NCBI GenBank assembly: GCA_900769525.1
Contig: CAAGGY010000167.1
Coordinates: forward strand, 1 to 9,522
Reading direction: 5' to 3'
DNA length: 9,522 nucleotides
Origin: an uncultured Alistipes sp.
GTDB taxonomy: Bacteria; Bacteroidota; Bacteroidia; Bacteroidales; Rikenellaceae
Under the pieces are notes generated by a model. The model saw only the letters and a list, made by a program, of their open reading frames with translations, ran no database searches and was not told the origin of the DNA. How positions within the stretch are numbered: position 1 is the first letter of the stretch; the number at the start of each line of letters is the position of its first letter. The position numbers were made by a program, and so were the translations under genes. Below, piece by piece: positions 1 through 7,182 of this stretch.

Positions 1-344
1 ACACCACCTGCTACGAAGAGGTACTTGCGGTTTTTAAGCTCCTCCAAAGGCATATGTACAAACTCTGATGGACGGCCAAGAGGACCTGCAAAGTCGGCAA
101 GTGAGTCACCAACATTAAGAGCACAAATCTTACGTGTCGACATACCGATAGTCTGAGTAACGATAGTTACAGTACCAGCCTCAACATCGTAGTCTGCAAT
201 AGTGAGGGGAATACGCTCGCCACCCTCATTGGTACGCACAATGACAAACTGACCTGGAAGGGCAGCTCGTGCCACACGCTCTGCCGCAATCTTCATCTCG
301 AAGATCTGCTCGGCGAGCTGGCGTTTTGCTACAATCTTAAACAT
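1..344 (-). CDS. nfnA: NfnA/SudB-type sulfide/dihydroorotate dehydrogenase-like FAD/NAD-binding subunit, 3' end outside window
   Basis: Only the first 114 codons are present; the gene continues past the left edge. The start ATG at 344 is the only candidate, because an in-frame TGA lies 12 bases upstream. Visible features: an N-terminal beta-barrel FAD-binding domain with PGQFV (residues 30-34), the FAD-contacting RIPLTIAD (44-51), GPLGRPSEF (87-95), and the beginning of the NAD-binding Rossmann segment YLFVAGGV. This is the ferredoxin-reductase-like family of PyrK, SudB and NfnA. In Bacteroidetes the GERIPLTIAD form usually belongs to the small NfnA/SudB subunit, which is followed by an NADPH-dependent glutamate-synthase-like NfnB; that partner would lie just outside the window. 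Established role of the family: cytoplasmic electron transfer among NADH, NADPH and ferredoxin. It follows the DUF1573 gene by 20 bases, with no terminator or promoter seen between, so it is probably cotranscribed. PyrK, the pyrimidine electron-transfer subunit, is a less likely alternative. Confidence 0.85.
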   Translation of the reverse strand, partial: MFKIVAKRQLAEQIFEMKIAAERVARAALPGQFVIVRTNEGGERIPLTIADYDVEAGTVTIVTQTIGMSTRKICALNVGDSLADFAGPLGRPSEFVHMPLEELKNRKYLFVAGG

Positions 345-364
345 CTTAGTAGTTTTTCAGTTAG

Positions 365-1504
365 TTATTTATCTAAATCGTTATCTTCTTGTTTGTGTAT
401 CGTCGCTGTAACCTTCACCACCTGGAGTGGAGTCATGGGGTCGTTGGTAACAAAGTTTAGGCGCACCGTAAGGCTCTCGTCCTGACTCTTTAGCCTACGA
501 GGGTTAAGCCTTAGACGCACACTTGTGCTACTGCCGCTCTCAACCTTAGCACCACGCCTAAGGTTGCACTTAACCGCCCTCGAATCACACTCCACCTTGC
601 GGATAACGAGTGGTGCTGCACCATCGTTTCGTAGTTCGAAATAGGCATCCAGACCTCCAGATGTAGGTTTTAAATTCCCAAATTTAATATTTTTTTTCGA
701 AAAAACAGCTCGTGGCGACAAAATATCGTCCACATCATCGAAATTATCAACCGCCATAGCATAGCTCGTAAGCAAAAATCGGGAGCTTACACCATCGACC
801 TCAACTACAAATCTATCGTCGAGAGTACCATAGCGTCTACTACGCAAAGGCAGTGAGTAACAGCATATTATATCGCCCGTAGCACCTGGCCCTATAACCC
901 GTGGATAGTCAATTTTTAGGGCCTTCGACTCGACCTGCGGCCTAAGACGTAGAGTTATACTCTCTGTCGAGGTGTTAGTGTATGCAATTGCCGTGTTATA
1001 CTCTTTGCCGTGCTCGACATACGAGAACGAGGCAAATGTCGACTCGAGTCGCAGACCACCACCCATATCGTAGGGATACACCTCCTCAACTGAGCGCTCT
1101 CGAGGCGTAACACGCCCCCTTATCTCAAGCTCAATGGGCACATCGGAATCCGAGGTCCAGACATATATTGTTCGCTCAAAGCGCCCTGGTCTATTCCATG
1201 GATTATACTTTACATCAAAGCAAAAACTCTGGTTTGGAGCTATGCTCTCTGCCTCATACTCCACCACCGTACAATCGCACGTCGAGACAATCTCTTTGAC
1301 CACAATAGTCTCTATGCCAGAGTTTATTGCCTCAAAGCGTCGTGTCTGCTCGCCACCCGACTCGTCAATGGTGCCGAAATCGATCTTCGTATTCTCAAAC
1401 TTTAGAGCACTATGATGCTGTGCCATAGCTGAAAGCGAGAGCACAAGCAATGAGAGTAGTAGGAGTATGTGTCTTAGGATATACATCAAGTGCAAAGATA
1501 GCAT
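365..1504 (-). CDS. Secreted protein with DUF1573 (Ig-like) domains
   Basis: A 379-residue exported protein. The N-terminus has a hydrophobic signal peptide (about residues 8-28) ending in Ala-Met-Ala before Gln29; there is no lipobox Cys. Residues 34-131 form a clear DUF1573 domain: a beta-rich Ig-like fold with the family hallmarks F-G-T-I near residue 43, STCDCT (74-79), and the NPWNRPGRFERTIYV strand. Residues 266-371 repeat the pattern (IKFGNL, N-D-G-A-A-P-L, VECDSRAVKC, VTNDP), and residues 155-250 look like a diverged middle copy. DUF1573 proteins are common in Bacteroidetes and their function is not established; a periplasmic or surface binding role is only inference. The gene starts 24 bases after the MATE stop and ends 20 bases before nfnA. 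Start choice is uncertain: Met1 (1504) follows an A/G-rich stretch, but a promoter -7 box overlaps codons 2-4, so Met7 (1486) may be the true start; it keeps the whole signal peptide. Confidence 0.85.
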   Translation of the reverse strand: MLSLHLMYILRHILLLLSLLVLSLSAMAQHHSALKFENTKIDFGTIDESGGEQTRRFEAINSGIETIVVKEIVSTCDCTVVEYEAESIAPNQSFCFDVKYNPWNRPGRFERTIYVWTSDSDVPIELEIRGRVTPRERSVEEVYPYDMGGGLRLESTFASFSYVEHGKEYNTAIAYTNTSTESITLRLRPQVESKALKIDYPRVIGPGATGDIICCYSLPLRSRRYGTLDDRFVVEVDGVSSRFLLTSYAMAVDNFDDVDDILSPRAVFSKKNIKFGNLKPTSGGLDAYFELRNDGAAPLVIRKVECDSRAVKCNLRRGAKVESGSSTSVRLRLNPRRLKSQDESLTVRLNFVTNDPMTPLQVVKVTATIHKQEDNDLDK

Positions 1505-1524
1505 GAATCTTCTTTTTCTGCAAA
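1493..1524 (-). promoter_or_regulatory. Bacteroidetes-type promoter for the DUF1573 gene
   Basis: On the minus strand a TTTG (-33 element) at 1524-1521 is followed by exactly 20 bases and then TATCTTTG (-7 element, matching TAnnTTTG) at 1500-1493. Both boxes and the spacing fit the published Bacteroides fragilis primary-sigma consensus (TTTG, 19-21 bases, TAnnTTTG). This is the best-formed promoter in the window. The predicted transcription start would fall around 1485-1490, downstream of the upstream-most ATG (1504) and within a few bases of the ATG at 1486. It would give the DUF1573 gene and nfnA expression independent of the MATE gene. Confidence 0.65.
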
Positions 1525-1528
1525 CTAC

Positions 1529-2881
1529 CTACCTCTTACGCAACTTGTCGATACGGCCACATACAAGGATTGCTATGAGCGTGAGCAACTCGGCTGCAGG
1601 CATCGCCAGCCACATACCCTTCTCGCCACACAGATGGGGAAGAGCCACAAAGCATGGAAGCAAAAATATGAGTCCTCGCAAACAGACCAACAACGTAGCA
1701 CGTCCAATGCGCTCGATACTCTGATAGTAGCCAATAATTGCGACATTGAGGATAAAGAAGATGATTCCTGTGGCGAAATACGGAAAGCCATTGATAGCTA
1801 TCTGGCCCGCACTACTACTTGCATCGACAAAGAGCGCTACAAGAGGCTCTGGTAACAGGGCAAAGAGCAGGGCGAGGACAACACCCACAGCCAAAGAGGT
1901 TCCAAGGAGCAGGCGGCGCACCTTTGAGACGTTGTTCCAGCGCTCAGCACCATAGTTATAGCTGATAATCGGCTGTGCTGACTGCGCTATGGAGTTACCC
2001 ACCGAGAAGAAGAAGGGGGTATAGTAGCACGATATACCGAAAGCACCTACACCATCATCGCCCAAGTAGCGCATAAAGACAAGGTTACCTATATATATTG
2101 ATATAGCTACCGCCAGCTCTCCCATCAGCGACGAGAAGCCTATGCGACACTGATAGCCGATGTTACGAAGCGTAAGTCGTAGGCTCTTAAGGCTGAACTT
2201 AGGAAGCTGCAGACGTAGGCTCTTAGCCCTAAACGTAAGATACCCGAGTGCCATAAGACCTCCCAGCACCATACAGAACGAGGTTGCAATACCAGCACCC
2301 TCAACACCCATACCCACAGGAAAGACCAACACCCAGTCGAGTATGGCATTAAGCACCGCAGGAATTATGTTGCACCACATAGCAAAGCGAGGAGCACCAT
2401 CCAAGCGAATGACAAAGAGGCCAATCACGGCAAACATCTCGAACACAAAGCCAGGCATAATCCAGACAACATAGTCCAAGACATGGGGCATAAGCGTCGT
2501 GGAGGCACCAAGAAGTTGTGCCGTATGACGTGGAAAGATAAGCACTGCTATGGCTATAAGTGCCACGATAGAGGCTGCGGCAAGCAGAGCTTGGGTAACA
2601 TTCAAACGAGCTACCTTGAGCTTGTTTTGTGCCAGATGAATCGAGGCTACAACCGAGCAGCCAGCACCAACCATAAGGCCTATACCCGACATTAAGAGAT
2701 AGATAGGGGCAACAATATTAATCGAGGCAACACCCACAGAGCCCACACCCTGACCGACTATAATACCGTCAATGACTGTCATAGCCGACATTGCCAACGC
2801 ACCAAGAAGCGTAGGAATAAGCATTCGACGAAACAATGCACCTATCTGGGAACTCTCGAAATCAATACTATCACGCTGCAT
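1529..2881 (-). CDS. MATE family efflux transporter
   Basis: A 450-residue polytopic inner-membrane protein, the normal length for the multidrug and toxic compound extrusion family (MatE domain twice, 12 membrane helices). The first half begins with the amphipathic start and LIPTLLGALAMSAMTVIDGIIVGQ (about 21-44), with V-A-P near 57-59 in the second helix. The second half carries the typical S-x-Q-P-I-I-S-Y-N-Y-G-A segment (301-312) and a basic C-terminus (RIDKLRKR). Family knowledge: these export cationic drugs, metabolites or other small molecules by Na+ or H+ antiport; the substrate cannot be read from sequence, and MepA/DinF-like subfamily placement is only a guess. It is the first gene of a leftward operon, starting after the divergent promoter region. 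Start at 2881 is supported by AGGAG three bases upstream, the only clear Shine-Dalgarno sequence in the window. Confidence 0.92.
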   Translation of the reverse strand: MQRDSIDFESSQIGALFRRMLIPTLLGALAMSAMTVIDGIIVGQGVGSVGVASINIVAPIYLLMSGIGLMVGAGCSVVASIHLAQNKLKVARLNVTQALLAAASIVALIAIAVLIFPRHTAQLLGASTTLMPHVLDYVVWIMPGFVFEMFAVIGLFVIRLDGAPRFAMWCNIIPAVLNAILDWVLVFPVGMGVEGAGIATSFCMVLGGLMALGYLTFRAKSLRLQLPKFSLKSLRLTLRNIGYQCRIGFSSLMGELAVAISIYIGNLVFMRYLGDDGVGAFGISCYYTPFFFSVGNSIAQSAQPIISYNYGAERWNNVSKVRRLLLGTSLAVGVVLALLFALLPEPLVALFVDASSSAGQIAINGFPYFATGIIFFILNVAIIGYYQSIERIGRATLLVCLRGLIFLLPCFVALPHLCGEKGMWLAMPAAELLTLIAILVCGRIDKLRKR

Positions 2882-2884
2882 AAT

Positions 2885-2889
2885 CTCCT
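2885..2889 (-). promoter_or_regulatory. Shine-Dalgarno site of the MATE gene
   Basis: Minus-strand AGGAG lies three bases before the ATG at 2881. The spacing is short, but the site supports this start. The other starts in the window have A/T-rich leaders with no comparable motif, as is usual in Bacteroidetes. Confidence 0.5.
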
Positions 2890-2931
2890 AAATATTAACA
2901 TATTGACTCGCATCAACATAGATTATAGGTG

Positions 2932-2939
2932 CAAAGATA
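2932..2939 (-). promoter_or_regulatory. Promoter -7 box for the MATE operon
   Basis: Minus-strand TATCTTTG matches the Bacteroidetes TAnnTTTG element and is followed by CAC-like sequence and a leader of roughly 45 bases to the MATE ATG. No good TTTG is found 19-21 bases upstream, so the -33 element is weak or absent. It is oriented away from the maf promoter, which fits the divergent genes. Confidence 0.6.
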
Positions 2940-2984
2940 CGAACAAATTAGGTTTTACAGCTAAGGATATTCAATAAAAATTCG

Positions 2985-2992
2985 TATCTTTG
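2985..2992 (+). promoter_or_regulatory. Promoter -7 box for maf and dpp11
   Basis: Plus-strand TATCTTTG matches TAnnTTTG and sits 36 bases before the maf ATG, giving a predicted leader of about 30 bases. There is no clear TTTG at the expected -33 distance; the upstream stretch is A/T-rich. No other promoter-like site was seen before dpp11, so this one probably drives both genes. Confidence 0.6.
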
Positions 2993-3028
2993 TGAAATAG
3001 TATGTTTTAATTTTTCGACCAAGCTAAA

Positions 3029-3643
3029 ATGCTACTACACGACAAACTAAAATCGTTCGACATAGTGCTGGCCTCAGCCTCACCACGCCGTCGTGAGCTT
3101 CTACAAGCAACAGGCATCAAATATCGCCTTGCGCATAAGTTCGAATGTGATGAGCACTACCCAGCATCGCTCCCTGCCGAGGAGGTAGCGCCCTATCTCT
3201 CAGCACTCAAGAGCCACGCCTATCCCGAGGCACTCGGCTACAACGAGCTACTAATCACGGCCGACACTATCGTGCTTCTTGGCAACGAGGTGCTCGGCAA
3301 GCCTAAAGATGAGGCTGAAGCACGTGAGATTCTTGGTCGTCTTTCGGGTGCAGAGCACTGTGTTGTCACGGGCGTAACACTACGCACACGTGAGCGTGAG
3401 CACACCTTCGCATCACGAAGCGTTGTACGCTTTGCTCCACTAAGCGCAGAGCAAATCGACTACTACGTCGACAACTACTCGCCAATGGATAAGGCTGGTG
3501 CCTACGGTATTCAGGAGTGGATAGGTTATGTCGGCATTGAGTCGATAGAGGGCTCGTTCTACAACGTTATGGGCCTTCCGGTGCAGCGTCTTTGTCGTGA
3601 GCTGGAGACATTTATCGAGGCACTACCCTCGTGCTACATGTAA
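3029..3643 (+). CDS. maf: Maf family nucleotide pyrophosphatase (YhdE-type, dTTP/UTP)
   Basis: A 204-residue cytoplasmic enzyme, of normal length for the Maf/HAM1-like fold. Key elements in order: the nucleotide-binding LASASPRRRELL (14-25, with S18-P-R-R), ITADTIV (76-82) with Asp79 as the expected catalytic residue, GKP with Lys91, VTGV (113-116), and DKAGAYGIQEW (154-164), then GIESIEGSFYNVMGLPV near the C-terminus. The DKAGAYGIQ form fits the YhdE branch, which hydrolyses dTTP, UTP and some modified pyrimidine nucleotides to monophosphate and pyrophosphate, rather than the YceF (m7GTP) branch; this is family knowledge, not proved here. Such enzymes are thought to clean the nucleotide pool, and Maf has also been linked to septum formation. 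It is the first gene of a rightward pair, 21 bases before the peptidase gene. The ATG at 3029 has no Shine-Dalgarno but suits the promoter position. Confidence 0.93.
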   Translation: MLLHDKLKSFDIVLASASPRRRELLQATGIKYRLAHKFECDEHYPASLPAEEVAPYLSALKSHAYPEALGYNELLITADTIVLLGNEVLGKPKDEAEAREILGRLSGAEHCVVTGVTLRTREREHTFASRSVVRFAPLSAEQIDYYVDNYSPMDKAGAYGIQEWIGYVGIESIEGSFYNVMGLPVQRLCRELETFIEALPSCYM

Positions 3644-3664
3644 TAACTAATAATCTATATAACT

Positions 3665-5686
3665 ATGCGAAAAACCTTACTACTTGTTGCACTTATTATT
3701 GCAACGTCGTTCTCGGCTTTTGCCGATAAGGGCATGTGGCTCCCTTCACTCATCTCAAGCCGCATCAAGGATATGAAGGCTAAGGGCTTCAAGCTATCGG
3801 CCGAGGATATCTACTCTATCAACAAAGCGTCGTTAAAGGATGCGGTCGTTTTGTTTGATGGCGGCTGCACTGGCGAGATTGTATCAGAGAAGGGCCTTCT
3901 TCTTACAAACCACCACTGCGGCTACGACGCTATCCAAGCTCTCTCGACCGTTGAGCACGACTACCTCACAGATGGTTTCTGGGCTAAGTCGCACGCCGAG
4001 GAGCTTCCATGCCCCGGCCTCAAGGTGCACATCTTGGTGCGCATGGAGGAGGTTACTGACCGCCTTGCTGCGGGCGAGACAAAGCAGCAGATTATCGCCA
4101 AGGCAGAGGCTGAGGGCGTAGGCTACCGTGCATCGGTTGAGCCTATGTACTACGGCAATATCGCCTACTTGTTCATCTACCGTGAGTTCAACGACGTGCG
4201 CCTTGTGGGTACACCTCCAACAGCTATCGGCAAGTTTGGCGCCGACAACGACAACTGGATTTGGCCACGCCACACAGGCGACTTCTCTGTATTCCGCATC
4301 TACGTGAACGAGAACAACGAGCCTGCAGATTACAATCCAAACAACAAGCCCTACAAGCCTGCACGCCACTTCAAGGTATCTACAGCGGGTGTCAAGGAGG
4401 GCGACTTTACCATGATTTACGGCTTCCCTGGCAACACTCAGGAGTATATCACCTCCGATGCTGTGAAGTATATCGCACAGACATCAGATCCTACCAAGAT
4501 TGCACTTCGCACACAGCGTCTTGACATCATTGGTGCTGCACAGTCACAGTCAGTTGAGACACGCATTAAGTATGCTGCAAAGCAGGCTAACATCGCAAAC
4601 GCATGGAAGAAGTGGCAGGGCGAGGTGCTCGGCATCAACCGCCTCGGCACCTACGACAAGAAGCTCGCCTACGAGGAGCTCTTCCGCAAGGAGAACCCAG
4701 ACAAGGCATACCTGCTCGACTCGCTCGCTGCGGCTTATGCACGCAACGCTGAGGGCTATTTCGACTATGAGCTCTACTCGGAGACTATCCGTGGCATCGA
4801 GCTTCAGCAGGTTGTAAACATCGCTCTCTCAAACCGCATCGAAGAGCAGAAGGTGGAGGCTATCGAGCGCTTCTACAAGGACTTCGTGATGGATGTTGAC
4901 CGCTCACTCGCCATCGCTCTGCTTACGGAGTATGAGGCTAAGGCTACATTCATTTCGGACGAGCTAAAGGCTCTCTTTGATGCACACGGCGGCGCTAAGG
5001 GTTATGCCGAGTGGCTCTATGCCAACACCAAGCTCGGCTCACTCGAGGAGTTCAAGGCTGCGAACGTAGCTGAGGATCCTATGACCGAGTTTGTTATGGC
5101 CATCCAGCCTATTGCTAAGCGTGTCAAGGCCTATACCTACCGCAACTTCAGCAACATCCCAGACATTGAGCGTTGGTTCCGTCCATACGTTAAGGCACTT
5201 ATGGAGTGGGATACAAAGCGTCCATTCTTCCCAGATGCAAATCTTACGTTGCGTGTAGCTTATGGTAAGGTTGCAGGTTATGAGTATGCCGACGGCGAGT
5301 ACCACCTCCCACAGACAACTCTCGAGGGTATCATGGAGAAGGATAACCCTGAAATTTATGACTACAACGTACCACAGGCCCTACGTGACGCATATGCTGC
5401 AAAGGATTATGGTCGTTGGGGTGTTACGATGAATGGCAAGTACACAGTGCCTGTATGCTTTATCGCCACAAACCACACAACAGGTGGTAACTCAGGCTCA
5501 CCAGTGCTCAACAACAAGGGCGAGCTTATCGGCGTTAACTTCGACCGCACATGGCTCTCAACAATGAGCGATATCGAGTTTGACGAGACCTTGTGCCGCA
5601 ACATCATCTGCGACATCCGCTACGTGCTATTCGTCGTGGATAAGGTTGGTGGTGCTGGCTGGCTTATCGACGAGATGGGCTTATAG
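3665..5686 (+). CDS. dpp11: S46 family dipeptidyl-peptidase, DPP11-type (Asp/Glu-specific)
   Basis: A 673-residue exported serine peptidase. Residues 1-20 form a signal peptide (cleavage expected after Ala-Phe-Ala20), so the enzyme acts in the periplasm. The chymotrypsin-like halves of family S46 are visible: LLLTNHHCGYDAIQ (78-91) with catalytic His84; NDNWIWPRHTGDFSVFRIY (195-213), where Asp206 is the probable third triad member; and GGNSGSPVLN (607-616) with catalytic Ser610. The helical domain lies between them. Arg628 in NFDRTW is 18 residues after the catalytic Ser, exactly the offset of Ser655 and Arg673 in Porphyromonas gingivalis DPP11; DPP7 has Gly there. That Arg is known to select an acidic P1 residue, so the enzyme likely removes dipeptides ending in Asp or Glu from peptide N-termini. 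Family length is about 700, so it is complete. It follows maf by 21 bases and ends at a strong terminator. Codon use is strongly biased (Glu almost always GAG), suggesting good expression. Confidence 0.9.
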   Translation: MRKTLLLVALIIATSFSAFADKGMWLPSLISSRIKDMKAKGFKLSAEDIYSINKASLKDAVVLFDGGCTGEIVSEKGLLLTNHHCGYDAIQALSTVEHDYLTDGFWAKSHAEELPCPGLKVHILVRMEEVTDRLAAGETKQQIIAKAEAEGVGYRASVEPMYYGNIAYLFIYREFNDVRLVGTPPTAIGKFGADNDNWIWPRHTGDFSVFRIYVNENNEPADYNPNNKPYKPARHFKVSTAGVKEGDFTMIYGFPGNTQEYITSDAVKYIAQTSDPTKIALRTQRLDIIGAAQSQSVETRIKYAAKQANIANAWKKWQGEVLGINRLGTYDKKLAYEELFRKENPDKAYLLDSLAAAYARNAEGYFDYELYSETIRGIELQQVVNIALSNRIEEQKVEAIERFYKDFVMDVDRSLAIALLTEYEAKATFISDELKALFDAHGGAKGYAEWLYANTKLGSLEEFKAANVAEDPMTEFVMAIQPIAKRVKAYTYRNFSNIPDIERWFRPYVKALMEWDTKRPFFPDANLTLRVAYGKVAGYEYADGEYHLPQTTLEGIMEKDNPEIYDYNVPQALRDAYAAKDYGRWGVTMNGKYTVPVCFIATNHTTGGNSGSPVLNNKGELIGVNFDRTWLSTMSDIEFDETLCRNIICDIRYVLFVVDKVGGAGWLIDEMGL

Positions 5687-5708
5687 GGATAGACCACAAC
5701 ACAAAAAC

Positions 5709-5737
5709 AGCCTGGCTAACGAGTTGTTAGCCAGGCT
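5709..5737. terminator. Bidirectional intrinsic terminator between dpp11 and rlmD
   Basis: A perfect 12-bp stem (5709-5720 with 5726-5737) encloses a five-base loop (GAGTT). On the plus strand it is followed by ATTTTATAT; on the minus strand it is followed by TGTTTTTG. It lies 22 bases after the dpp11 stop and 24 bases after the rlmD stop, so it can end both converging transcripts. Confidence 0.9.
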
Positions 5738-5761
5738 ATTTTATATATCAGGAAGCCTATT

Positions 5762-7171
5762 CTACTTCTTACGCAACTTCACGACATTCTCAACGTGGTG
5801 CGTATGTGGGAACATATCGACAGGCTGAACAGCCAAAATCTCGTACATATCGCTCAATAGCGCCAAGTCACGAGCTTGTGTAGATGGGTTACAGCTAACG
5901 TAGACCATACGCTCAGGTGCAGCACGCTTAATTACGTCCAACACACGCTCGTCAACACCCGCACGTGGAGGATCGAGGATAATGACATCGGGACGACCAT
6001 TGCGCTGGATAAACTCATCGCTGAGAACATCCTTCATATCGCCAGCATAGAACGTAGTGTTGTCGATACTATTTAGGCGGGAGTTGATAACTGCATCCTC
6101 GATAGCCTCAGGCACATATTCAACGCCCACAACCTTAGCTGCACGGCGAGCGCAGAAGTTGGCGATGGTACCCGTACCTGTGTAGAGGTCGTAGAGTACA
6201 TCCGTTGGTTGCAAATCGGCAAACTCACGAGTAACCTTATAGAGCTCGTAGGCCTGCTCCGAGTTTGTCTGGTAGAACGACTTTGGGCCCACCTTAAACT
6301 GAAGGCCCTCCATCTGCTCGATGATATGGTCCTTGCCAGCAAAGCAGATAGGCTCTCGGTCGCCCAACGAGTCGTTCCACTTCTCGTTAATCATATAGAT
6401 AAGCGAGGTAATCTCAGGGAACGAGCTCTGCAACATCGACATAAGGGCATTGATACGCTCCTTGTCGTTCTCGTTGAAGACCACAATCACCATAACCTCA
6501 CCAGTAGAGGCTGTGCGCACAACCAGCGTACGCATCAAGCCCTCGTGGGCACGTGCATTGTGGAACGTGTAGCCATTTTCTATACAGAACTCCTTAATCG
6601 CCAAACGAATACGATTCGAGAGGTCGATCTGCAAGTGACACTTATTGATATCGAGCACCTTATCGAAGCAGCCAGGGATATGGAAGCCTACAGCTGGTGC
6701 TGCGGCGATGTCGCCACCCTCGGCAATCTCCTCGTATGTCAACCAACGTCTATCGGCAAATGTAAACTCGAGCTTGTTGCGATACTCTCGTGTACGCTCC
6801 GAGCCGAGGCAGGGGCGCACCTCAGGGATATCGAGGTGGCCGATACGCACAAGCTGATCCTCAACCTGCTTGGTCTTCTGCTTGAGCTGCTCCTCATAGG
6901 GCAAGTTCTGCCACTTACAGCCACCACAGATACCAAAGTGCTCGCAGAAGTGCTCTACACGCAACTCTGATCGCTTCACAAAGCGCACCACAGTGCCCTC
7001 CATAAAGCGGCGATGATGCTTACGAATCTGCACATCTACAACGTCGCCAGGAACGGTCATTGGCACAAAAACAACCTGATTTTCGTGCTTACCCATAGCC
7101 TTACCCTCAGCAGCAAGGGTAGTTATCTCAAGACCCTCAATTAGGGGATAATCCTTTCTTCTCTTTCCCAT
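5762..7171 (-). CDS. rlmD: RlmD-like (RumA) RNA m5U methyltransferase
   Basis: A 469-residue SAM-dependent methyltransferase of the RumA/TrmA family. An N-terminal TRAM domain (about 10-67) binds RNA. Next come the Fe-S cysteines C76-x5-C82-x2-C85 (CEHFGICGGCKW) with the fourth probably Cys178, matching the [4Fe-4S] pattern of E. coli RlmD. The C-terminal half has the SAM site YDLYTGTGTIA (327-337), ILDPPRAGVD (398-407), the catalytic nucleophile Cys427 in YVSCNPST, and Glu461 in HHVENV as the expected base. In E. coli RlmD methylates U1939 of 23S rRNA. Gram-positive and Bacteroidetes homologues can instead be dual (RlmCD) or act on tRNA, so the exact target base is not certain. It is the last gene of the ricT-gldH-trmB-rlmD operon, starting 11 bases after the trmB stop and ending at the shared terminator. 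Confidence 0.9.
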   Translation of the reverse strand: MGKRRKDYPLIEGLEITTLAAEGKAMGKHENQVVFVPMTVPGDVVDVQIRKHHRRFMEGTVVRFVKRSELRVEHFCEHFGICGGCKWQNLPYEEQLKQKTKQVEDQLVRIGHLDIPEVRPCLGSERTREYRNKLEFTFADRRWLTYEEIAEGGDIAAAPAVGFHIPGCFDKVLDINKCHLQIDLSNRIRLAIKEFCIENGYTFHNARAHEGLMRTLVVRTASTGEVMVIVVFNENDKERINALMSMLQSSFPEITSLIYMINEKWNDSLGDREPICFAGKDHIIEQMEGLQFKVGPKSFYQTNSEQAYELYKVTREFADLQPTDVLYDLYTGTGTIANFCARRAAKVVGVEYVPEAIEDAVINSRLNSIDNTTFYAGDMKDVLSDEFIQRNGRPDVIILDPPRAGVDERVLDVIKRAAPERMVYVSCNPSTQARDLALLSDMYEILAVQPVDMFPHTHHVENVVKLRKK

Positions 7172-7182
7172 CTTAGAAAAAA

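Larger units (their letters stand above)
2932..2992. repeat. 12-bp perfect inverted repeat containing both divergent -7 boxes
   Basis: CAAAGATACGAA (2932-2943) is the exact reverse complement of TTCGTATCTTTG (2981-2992), with 37 bases between. The match stops at once on both sides. Eight of the twelve bases are the -7 boxes themselves; the extra TTCG upstream of each box is also identical. It may simply be an extended promoter consensus shared by two genes, or it could be a symmetric regulator site. Confidence 0.8.

Noticed and set aside
3884..4369. Open frame of 161 codons on the minus strand, opposite dpp11
   Set aside because: Covered by the conserved His84 and Asp206 regions of the S46 peptidase; Val/Cys/Leu-rich with no recognisable motif.
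1535..5779. Same 12 bases CTTACGCAACTT near the 3' ends of the MATE gene (1535-1546) and rlmD (5768-5779)
   Set aside because: Both encode Lys-Leu-Arg-Lys at the basic C-terminus, so shared codons explain the match; no longer flanking identity is seen.
6209..6970. Open frame of 253 codons on the plus strand, opposite rlmD
   Set aside because: It lies wholly inside rlmD, which has complete family motifs. The translation shows no known domain and is what biased codon use produces on the opposite strand.
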